From an uncultured bacterium (lineage in GTDB: Bacteria > Bacillota > Clostridia > Oscillospirales > Acutalibacteraceae), in NCBI GenBank assembly GCA_905215055.1, contig CAJMOH010000068.1, positions 1-10,770 on the forward strand: a stretch of 10,770 nt of DNA. The letters are read 5' to 3'. The notes under the pieces were generated by a model. The model saw only the letters and a program-made list of their open reading frames with translations, did not search any database and was not told the origin of the DNA. A program made the translations under genes and the position numbers. Positions 5,074 through 10,770 of this stretch are shown here, piece by piece (within the stretch, counting starts at the first letter, position 1; the number at the start of each line of letters is the position of its first letter).

Positions 5074-8000
5074 TTACACCTCTACCACGCCGTCATAGAC
5101 CTTCTCGGCCTTGCCGGTCATCAGCACCCTCTCGTCGGTGTAGTGGATCTTCAGCTCGCCGCCCTTGAGGATCACCCGGATGTCCCGGTCCTTTTCGCAA
5201 TAGCCGTTCAGGGTGGCGGCCACCACCGCGGCGCAGGTGCCGGTGCCGCAGGCCATGGTCTCGCCGCTGCCCCGCTCCCAGATGCGGGCCTTCAGGGTGT
5301 GGTCGTCAATGACCTCTACAAAGCCCACGTTGACCCGTTCGGGGAACATGGGGTCGTGCTCAAACTTGGGACCCAGGTCCTCCAGGTCCAGCTTGTCCAC
5401 CGAAGGCACAAACACGGTGCAGTGGGGGTTGCCCATAGAGCAGCAGGTGATGCGGTACACATTGCCGTCAATGGAGACCGGCTTGTTGACCACCTTCTCC
5501 CCCTCCAGCCGGACAGGGATCTTCTCTGGGGCCAGCTCGGCCTTGCCCATGTCCACCGTGACCTTGGAGACCTTGCCGTTTTTGGTGATGACGGTGCACT
5601 CCTTCACGCCGGACTTGGTGTCGATGTGGAGCACATACCGGCCCTCGCCCACCTTTTGGCCCTTGGCAATGCCGTTGTCAAACAGGTATTTCGCCACGCA
5701 GCGGATACCGTTGCCGCACATCAAGCCCTCGCTACCGTCCAGGTTGAACATCCGCATCTGGGCGTCGGCCTTGTCCGAGGGGCAGATCAAAATCACGCCG
5801 TCGCCCCCCACGCCGTTGTGCCGGTCGCTGAGGTAGATGGACAAAAATTCGGGAGAGGAAACCGTGTTCTCCTTGTCGAACAAGTTGATGTAAATATAGT
5901 CGTTGGAGCAGGCGGACATCTTGGTGAACTTCAGCTTCTGCTTCCGCTCCTTCAAGTTGTTGATGTCAATAATCTCCGTGTTCTCCGGGGTGTACCGGCT
6001 CATCAGGGAGTCGGCCAGAGCGTTGGCGGTGTCCAGAGCGGTCAGGCAGGGAATGCCCAGCAGGCTTGCCTTCCGGCGGATCTTCACGCTGTCCCGGGCG
6101 GGGTTGCGGCCCTTGGCGGAGGTGGAGATGACATAGTTGACCTTGCCGCTTTCCAGCAGGGTGATGGTGTTCACGGAGCTCTCGTGGATCTTGTCCACAA
6201 TCTTCACGGACAGGCCCACCTTGGCCAGCACCATGGCGGTGCCGGTGGTGGCGTAGATGGCAAAGCCCATCTTGTCAAACTTCTTGGCAATCTCGCCGAT
6301 TTCCGGCTTGTCCTGGTCCCGCACGGTGATGAACACGCCGCCGCCCTTGGTCATCTTGTGGCCGGAGGCGATCAGCCCCTTATACAGAGCTTCCTCCAAA
6401 TTGTTGCCAATGCCCAGCACCTCGCCGGTGGACTTCATCTCCGGTCCCAGGTGGGTGTCCACGTCGGTGAGCTTCTCAAAGGAGAACACCGGCACCTTCA
6501 CCGCCACGTAGGGGGAGGGCTTGTAAAGCCCGGTGCCGAAGCCCAGGTCGGTGAGCTTGTAGCCCAGGCTCACCTTGGTGGCCAGGTCGCACATGGGCAC
6601 GCCAGTGACCTTGCTGATATAGGGCACGGTGCGGGAAGCCCGGGGGTTCACCTCGATGACGTAGATCTCCCCGTCCATGATGATATACTGCAGGTTGATC
6701 AGGCCCAGAGCGTTCAGCTCCCGGCAGAGGGTTTCGGTGGTGGCCACAATCTTGGCGCTCATATCGTCGTCGATGTCCGAGGCCGGGTACACGGCGATGC
6801 TGTCGCCGGAGTGGATGCCCGTGCGCTCCACATGCTCCATAATGCCGGGAATGAGGATGTTCTCCCCGTCGCAGATAGCGTCCACCTCAATCTCCATGCC
6901 GGACAGGTACTTGTCAATCAGCACCGGGTTGTCCTGCTTGTGGGAGAGGATGATGGCCATGTACTCCTCAATGTCCTCGTCGCAATAGGCGATAATCATG
7001 TTCTGCCCGCCCAGCACATAGCTGGGCCGCATCAGCACAGGATAGCCCAGGTCCCGAGCGGCGGCAAGGGCCTCCTCGGTGGTCATGATGGTGTGGCCCT
7101 TGGGCCGCTTGATGCCGGAGCGCTCCAGCAGCTCGTCAAACCGCTCCCGGTCCTCGGCCATGTCGATGGTGTCAGCGGAGGAGCCCAGAATGGGAATGTT
7201 GTGCTGGGCCAGGGTCTTGGTCAGCTTGATGGCCGTCTGGCCGCCGAAGGCCACCACCACGCCGATGGGCTTCTCGATGTTGATGATGTCCAGCACGTCC
7301 TCGGGGGACAGGGGCTCAAAGTACAGCCGGTCGCCGGTGTCAAAGTCGGTGGACACGGTCTCCGGGTTGTTGTTGATGATGACCACCTCGTACCCCAGCT
7401 GCCGCAGGGACATGACGCAGTGGACGCTGGCGTAGTCGAACTCAATGCCCTGGCCGATGCGGATGGGGCCGGAGCCCAGCACGATTACCGTCTGCTTCTC
7501 CCGGTTTTCCCCGATAAACTCCAAGGCCTCGTCCTCGCCGCCGGATTCCTCCGTGTCGTAGGTGGCGTAGAAATAGGGGGTGTGGGCGGCGAACTCCCCG
7601 GCGCAGGTGTCCACCATCTTAAAGGTGGGCTTGCGCGCAAAGGTCACCTCACAACCGGAGAGCCGGGCAATGGTGGAATCGGGATAGCCCAGCTGCTTGC
7701 CCCGGGTGTACAGCTCTTGGGTCAGCTGCCCCTTGGCAAGCTCCCGCTCGTAGTTTAGAAGGTTCATCAGCTTGGAGAGGAACCAGCAGTCGATCATGGT
7801 CTCCTGGTGCATCTTCTCAATGGTGACGCCCCGCTTTAAGAGCTCGTACACGGCAAAGAGCCGTTCATCCGTGGCGTGGACGGCAATGTGCCACAGGTTC
7901 TCCTCAGTCTCTGCGGCGAACTTGGGCAGGTTCAGGGTGTCCAGGGAGATTTCCGCCCCGCGGACAGCCTTCATCAAGGCCATCTCAAAGGTGTCGGCGA

Positions 8001-9153
8001 TGGACATGACCTCGCCGGTGGCCTTCATCTGGGTGCCCAGGTCCCGCTTGGCGTAGACAAACTTGTCAAAGGGCCACTTGGGGAATTTCACCGCCACATA
8101 GTCCAACGCGGGCTCGAAGGCGGCGTAGGTCTTGCCGGTGACCGCGTTTTTGATCTCGTCCAGGGTGTAGCCGATGGCGATCTTGGTGGCCACCTTGGCA
8201 ATGGGGTAGCCCGTGGCCTTGGAGGCCAGGGCGGAGGACCGGGACACACGGGGATTGACCTCGATCACCGCGTACTCAAAGGAGGTGGGATGCAAAGCGA
8301 ACTGGCAGTTGCAGCCGCCCTCCACGCCCAGCTCGTCGATGATCTTCAGCGCGGCGGAGCGGAGCATCTGATACTCTTTATCAGACAGCGTCACCGTAGG
8401 AGCGATGACGATGGAGTCGCCGGTGTGAACGCCCACCGGGTCCAGGTTTTCCATGGAGCACACGGTGATGGTGTTGCCCTTGCTGTCCCGCATGACCTCG
8501 AACTCAATTTCCTTCCACCCGGCGATGGACTTTTCCACCAGGATCTGGGTGATGGGGGACAGGGCCAGGCCGTTGGCGGCCACCTCCCGCAGCTCCTCCT
8601 GGTTGTTCACAATGCCGCCGCCGGAGCCGCCCAGGGTGAAGGCGGGCCGGATAATCACCGGATAACCGATCTCCAGGGCAAAGGCCTCCGCGTCCTCCAC
8701 GGTGGTGACCACCTTGGAGGGGATGCAGGGCTGGCCGATCTTTTCCATGGTGTCCTTGAACATCTGCCGGTCCTCGGCCTTGTCAATGGTCTCGGGGGAG
8801 GCGCCCAGCAGCCGCACATTGTGCTTCTCCAAAAAGCCCTCCTTGGCCAGCTGCATGGAGAGGGTCAGACCCGTCTGGCCCCCAAAGCCGGAGAGAATGC
8901 TGTCGGGCTTCTCCTTTTCAATAATGCGCTTGACCGTGGTCAGGGTCAGCGGCTCGATATAGATCTTGTCCGCCATGGCCTTGTCGGTCATAATGGTGGC
9001 GGGGTTGGAGTTGACCAGCACAATTTCAATGCCGTCCTCCCGCAAGGCCCGGCAGGCCTGGGTGCCGGCGTAGTCAAATTCCGCGGCCTGGCCGATGACG
9101 ATGGGACCAGAGCCGATTACCAATACCTTTTTAATATCCTGATTCAGCGGCAT
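5074..9153 (-). CDS. carB: carbamoyl-phosphate synthase large subunit fused to a diaminopimelate epimerase domain
   Basis: One open frame of 1359 codons; ordinary CarB has about 1060-1075. Residues 1-1070 are a full CarB, which makes carbamoyl phosphate from bicarbonate, two ATP and the ammonia released by CarA. The first synthetase half has GSGPIVIGQAAEFDYAG (14-30), GGSGGG (175-180) and EVNPR (298-302). An oligomerisation region follows to about 550. The second half has GSGPIRIGQGIEFDYAS (560-576) and EVNPR (834-838). The MGS-like allosteric domain (about 935-1060) includes YATTGTA (967-973). After a short linker, KERKQ, residues 1073-1359 are a whole DapF: NLDGSE (1137-1142), MCGNG with Cys1146, MGNPHC (1240-1245), Asn1275, WERGSGET (1292-1299) and ACGTG with Cys1302. 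Its first motif reads MSACSND instead of MHGCGND, keeping Asn1084 but losing the His and both Gly. The ATG at 9153 lies one base past the carA stop, with AAGGAGG inside the end of carA. Whether the epimerase half is active on diaminopimelate is open. Confidence 0.93.
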   Translation of the reverse strand: MPLNQDIKKVLVIGSGPIVIGQAAEFDYAGTQACRALREDGIEIVLVNSNPATIMTDKAMADKIYIEPLTLTTVKRIIEKEKPDSILSGFGGQTGLTLSMQLAKEGFLEKHNVRLLGASPETIDKAEDRQMFKDTMEKIGQPCIPSKVVTTVEDAEAFALEIGYPVIIRPAFTLGGSGGGIVNNQEELREVAANGLALSPITQILVEKSIAGWKEIEFEVMRDSKGNTITVCSMENLDPVGVHTGDSIVIAPTVTLSDKEYQMLRSAALKIIDELGVEGGCNCQFALHPTSFEYAVIEVNPRVSRSSALASKATGYPIAKVATKIAIGYTLDEIKNAVTGKTYAAFEPALDYVAVKFPKWPFDKFVYAKRDLGTQMKATGEVMSIADTFEMALMKAVRGAEISLDTLNLPKFAAETEENLWHIAVHATDERLFAVYELLKRGVTIEKMHQETMIDCWFLSKLMNLLNYERELAKGQLTQELYTRGKQLGYPDSTIARLSGCEVTFARKPTFKMVDTCAGEFAAHTPYFYATYDTEESGGEDEALEFIGENREKQTVIVLGSGPIRIGQGIEFDYASVHCVMSLRQLGYEVVIINNNPETVSTDFDTGDRLYFEPLSPEDVLDIINIEKPIGVVVAFGGQTAIKLTKTLAQHNIPILGSSADTIDMAEDRERFDELLERSGIKRPKGHTIMTTEEALAAARDLGYPVLMRPSYVLGGQNMIIAYCDEDIEEYMAIILSHKQDNPVLIDKYLSGMEIEVDAICDGENILIPGIMEHVERTGIHSGDSIAVYPASDIDDDMSAKIVATTETLCRELNALGLINLQYIIMDGEIYVIEVNPRASRTVPYISKVTGVPMCDLATKVSLGYKLTDLGFGTGLYKPSPYVAVKVPVFSFEKLTDVDTHLGPEMKSTGEVLGIGNNLEEALYKGLIASGHKMTKGGGVFITVRDQDKPEIGEIAKKFDKMGFAIYATTGTAMVLAKVGLSVKIVDKIHESSVNTITLLESGKVNYVISTSAKGRNPARDSVKIRRKASLLGIPCLTALDTANALADSLMSRYTPENTEIIDINNLKERKQKLKFTKMSACSNDYIYINLFDKENTVSSPEFLSIYLSDRHNGVGGDGVILICPSDKADAQMRMFNLDGSEGLMCGNGIRCVAKYLFDNGIAKGQKVGEGRYVLHIDTKSGVKECTVITKNGKVSKVTVDMGKAELAPEKIPVRLEGEKVVNKPVSIDGNVYRITCCSMGNPHCTVFVPSVDKLDLEDLGPKFEHDPMFPERVNVGFVEVIDDHTLKARIWERGSGETMACGTGTCAAVVAATLNGYCEKDRDIRVILKGGELKIHYTDERVLMTGKAEKVYDGVVEV

Positions 9154-9154
9154 G

Positions 9155-10234
9155 TTATTCCCCCTCCTTCATCATGGCGAAAAACTGGTCGAACAGCTCC
9201 TGGGTGTCCAGGGGACCGCCGCAGGCCTCGGGATGGAACTGTACGGAAAAGGCGGGGCAGTCCAGATAGCGGATGCCCTCGCAGGTGTTGTCGTTCACGT
9301 TGACGAACAGCTCCCGAGCCACGGCGCTGTCAATGGTCTCAGACACCACCGCGTAGCCGTGGTTCTGACTGGAAATGTACACCCGGCCGGTCTCCAGGTT
9401 TTTCACCGGCTGGTTGGCGCCCCGGTGGCCGTACTTCAGCTTCTCGGTTTGAAAGCCGTGGGCCAGGGCCAGCAGCTGGTGACCCAGGCAGATGCCGAAC
9501 AGGGGGATGTTCAGCTTGCAGATTTCCTTTAAGTTAGCGATGATCTCCACGTTCTCGGCGGGGTCGCCGGGGCCGTTGGACAGCATAATGCCGTCCACGC
9601 CCATGGCCTGAATCTCCTGGGCGGTGGTGCCGCAGGGGCATACCGTGACCTCCGCTCCCCGCCTGACCAGCTCCCGATAGATGTTCTTCTTCAGGCCAAA
9701 GTCCAGCAGGGCGATTTTCTTTTTGACCTCCCCTTCCGGACTGACCACATACCGCTCCTTGGTGGAGGAGGCCTTCACTGCCCCGGTAACCCGATAGGCT
9801 TTCAGGGCCTCAAAGTCCACGGTGGAGGGATCATCGGTGATAACCCCGTTCATCACGCCGGTCTCCCGGATAATCTTGGTCAGGGTCCGGGTGTCGATGC
9901 CGGACAGGGCGATCACGCCCTTTTCTTTAAAAAAGGTGTCAAGGCTGCCCTGAGAACGGAAGTTAGAGGGAGCTTGGCACCAATGTTTCACGATATAAGC
10001 ACAGGGACCGATGGCGTCGCTTTCAAAGTCGGCGGGAATAACGCCGTAATTGCCAATAAGGGGGAAGGTCTGCACCACCATCTGCCCCCAATAGCTGCGG
10101 TCGGTCAATGTCTCCAAATAGCCGGTCATACCCGTGGTAAACACCACTTCCGCGGTCATCTCGCCCTCGGCGCCAAAGCGCTCGCCGCGGAAAATCCTGC
10201 CGTTTTCCAGCACAAGATACCCTGTTTTCCCCAT
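9155..10234 (-). CDS. carA: carbamoyl-phosphate synthase small (glutaminase) subunit
   Basis: Hydrolyses glutamine and channels ammonia to CarB for carbamoyl phosphate, the entry point to pyrimidine and arginine synthesis. 359 residues, normal length. The N-terminal CPSase small-chain domain has LVLENGRIFRGERFG (7-21), TTGMTGYLET (33-42) and GVIALSGIDTRTLT (106-119). The C-terminal class I amidotransferase domain has SNGPGDP (219-225), GICLGHQ with nucleophile Cys249, SSQNHGYAV (288-296), and His334/Glu336 in QFHPEA. I chose the ATG at 10234 (MGKTGYLVLE) because this is where family homology begins and GAAAGGG precedes it. The frame stays open upstream to a TTG at 10339, but that lies directly at the predicted promoter. 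It is followed after one base by carB and is probably translationally coupled to it. Confidence 0.95.
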   Translation of the reverse strand: MGKTGYLVLENGRIFRGERFGAEGEMTAEVVFTTGMTGYLETLTDRSYWGQMVVQTFPLIGNYGVIPADFESDAIGPCAYIVKHWCQAPSNFRSQGSLDTFFKEKGVIALSGIDTRTLTKIIRETGVMNGVITDDPSTVDFEALKAYRVTGAVKASSTKERYVVSPEGEVKKKIALLDFGLKKNIYRELVRRGAEVTVCPCGTTAQEIQAMGVDGIMLSNGPGDPAENVEIIANLKEICKLNIPLFGICLGHQLLALAHGFQTEKLKYGHRGANQPVKNLETGRVYISSQNHGYAVVSETIDSAVARELFVNVNDNTCEGIRYLDCPAFSVQFHPEACGGPLDTQELFDQFFAMMKEGE

Positions 10235-10280
10235 ACGCTCAACCCTTTCTTTTGGTTTTAGAGACTGCGCCGCCCCGGCC

Positions 10281-10301
10281 CTCCCCTTTCCCCAGGGGGA
10301 G
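10281..10301 (-). other. GC stem-loop in the carA 5' leader
   Basis: CTCCCC (10281-10286) and GGGGAG (10296-10301) pair across nine bases; further C and G runs on both sides allow alternative registers. It lies between the proximal promoter and the carA ribosome-binding site. There is no U-tract after it in the minus-strand RNA. It could be an RNA stability hairpin or a dispersed repeat; no known leader motif was recognised. Confidence 0.4.
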
Positions 10302-10340
10302 AAGCCAAGGCGCTCCGGTTTCTCTCTCACAGTTATCAAT

Positions 10341-10374
10341 AGTATATCATACCCGATAGACGGAAAACAAGCAA
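10341..10374 (-). promoter_or_regulatory. probable proximal promoter of the carA operon
   Basis: On the minus strand TTGCTT (10374-10369), exactly 17 bases, then TATGAT (10351-10346). An overlapping choice is TTGTTT-18-TATACT (10370-10365 and 10346-10341). Surroundings are AT-rich, in contrast to the rest of the window. Transcription would start near 10335-10340, about 100 bases before the carA ATG. Confidence 0.6.
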
Positions 10375-10390
10375 GAAGATTTTTTTATTC

Positions 10391-10530
10391 TCCACTTTTT
10401 ACAAAGCTTGCCGCTGTTTGGGAAAGTTTCTTCCCCACAGCTCCAGGAGAGGATGCCTCCACGGGAAATGTCTCTCCGGCTTCTCCAGCCCGGAATGAAG
10501 CCTTTGGCCTCTATTCCTTCACCTTCCCCG
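10391..10530 (-). other. untranslated stretch between distal terminator and proximal promoter
   Basis: No gene recognised. In the minus-strand direction it holds a hairpin at 10478-10502 (GGCTTC...GAAGCC, with a further three paired bases inside) that overlaps an imperfect repeat at 10497-10511 (GAAGCCTTTGGCCTC). The overlap allows two alternative folds in any RNA that reads through the upstream terminator. The rest shows nothing I can name. Confidence 0.35.
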
Positions 10531-10600
10531 AAAACAGCAAAAAGGCGCCCGGCTCTGGGAAGGGGAGGAGAATTCCATTCCTCAGCAGCCGGACGCCTTT
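10531..10600 (-). terminator. strong intrinsic terminator 20 bases downstream of the distal promoter
   Basis: Minus-strand arms at 10600-10587 and 10554-10541 form a 14-bp stem with a single U-G wobble. It is followed by TTTTTGCTGTTTT (10543-10531). The large loop has an inner stem GAGGA/TCCTC. An alternative 5-bp hairpin (CGGAC-N6-GTCCG, 10605-10590) would use part of the 5' arm, so the terminator could compete with another fold. With the promoter just upstream, this is either an attenuator for the carA operon or the end of a short RNA of about 75 bases. Confidence 0.75.
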
Positions 10601-10613
10601 GTCCGTGGGGTTG

Positions 10614-10643
10614 ATTATACTACGAGATGGGCCGCGTTGTCAA
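10614..10643 (-). promoter_or_regulatory. distal promoter with consensus -35 and -10 hexamers
   Basis: Minus strand: TTGACA (10643-10638), 18 bases, TATAAT (10619-10614). Both hexamers are perfect for the housekeeping sigma factor; the spacer is one base above optimum. The likely start is near 10606, about 370 bases before the carA ATG and just before the terminator hairpin. Confidence 0.8.
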
Positions 10644-10705
10644 GGCGCTTCTGCAATTTTGAGCGCCCCTTCCTTCATCTCTTGCCCCCTTCCGGGATTT
10701 TCCAT
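10640..10705 (-). CDS. possible 21-residue peptide ORF upstream of the carA control region
   Basis: ATG at 10705, stop TGA at 10642-10640. A very good Shine-Dalgarno sequence, AGGAGGGGG (10720-10712), sits six bases before the ATG. The peptide begins MENPGRGQEMKEG and ends ALKIAEAP; it is charged, with no membrane segment or signal. Its stop codon lies inside the -35 hexamer of the distal promoter. I do not recognise it. The region upstream is purine-rich, so the ribosome site could be chance. It could be a real small gene, a leader peptide from a promoter outside the window, or nothing. Confidence 0.3.
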   Translation of the reverse strand: MENPGRGQEMKEGALKIAEAP

Positions 10706-10770
10706 AAAATTCCCCCTCCTCTCTCCGTCCCCTTCTGTTCACCTGGGAGAAACCCTCCCTTCCCCTTGAC
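10706..10770. other. purine-rich edge segment, no gene resolved
   Basis: On the minus strand this is almost all purine, with a small GGGAG/CTCCC hairpin at 10745-10759. One minus-strand frame is open from the window edge to a TGA near 10670, so the tail of an upstream gene cannot be excluded, but the encoded glycine- and lysine-rich string looks like low-complexity noise. Confidence 0.25.

Noticed and set aside
5005..7758. Very long plus-strand open frame opposite carB-dapF
   Set aside because: It is a shadow of the minus-strand gene in GC-rich DNA: rich in Val, Gly, His and Leu, without recognisable motifs. The opposite strand encodes clear CarB and DapF.
7876..9303. Plus-strand open frame opposite the first half of carB
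   Set aside because: Antisense shadow, crossing the carA-carB boundary, with no motif.
10235..10339. N-terminal extension of carA from a TTG at 10339
   Set aside because: The extension has no family counterpart or ribosome site and begins at the predicted -10 region; the ATG at 10234 fits homology and has a ribosome site.
10464..10486. Possible PyrR-binding loop (minus-strand CCGGAGAG) in the carA leader
   Set aside because: The core resembles the PyrR loop consensus, but the flanking bases do not form the required stem and several conserved positions differ.

Overview
The window is GC-rich DNA from what looks like a Gram-positive Clostridia member, probably of the Oscillospiraceae/Ruminococcaceae type (Flavonifractor-like). 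The signs are LL-diaminopimelate aminotransferase (DapL) as the route to diaminopimelate, Firmicutes-style Shine-Dalgarno sequences (AAGGAGG), and the flavour of the proteins. The taxonomic call is inference. Every gene I can support lies on the minus strand, so the window reads right to left.

Right to left: 10235-10770 is a control region without a large gene. It holds a possible 21-codon ORF, a promoter with perfect -35 and -10 hexamers, a strong intrinsic terminator about 20 bases downstream of it, and a second promoter close to carA. Next comes a tightly packed cluster: carA (9155-10234), then one uninterrupted 1359-codon gene (5074-9153) that is a complete CarB fused in frame to a complete diaminopimelate epimerase. 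A second, free-standing dapF (4139-4981), pyrG (2496-4115) and dapL (1253-2446) follow. Gaps in the cluster are 1, 92, 23 and 49 bases, so it is probably one operon. After a 578-base gap comes araD (L-ribulose-5-phosphate 4-epimerase), cut by the left edge of the window with only about seven residues missing.

Functionally the operon joins two pathways. CarA/CarB make carbamoyl phosphate for pyrimidines and arginine, and PyrG turns UTP into CTP. DapL and DapF make LL- and then meso-diaminopimelate for lysine and peptidoglycan. The fusion ties the two together physically.

The most notable observations are: (1) the CarB-DapF fusion, with an altered substrate-site motif in the fused epimerase and what may be a fossil ribosome-binding site at the junction; (2) an array of at least eight copies of an 11-bp motif (TGCACCAGTAA) in direct and inverted orientation at 872-1035, partly on a 20-21 bp helical period; (3) a promoter-terminator module upstream of carA that could be an attenuator or make a short RNA; (4) three abutting palindromes just upstream of araD.
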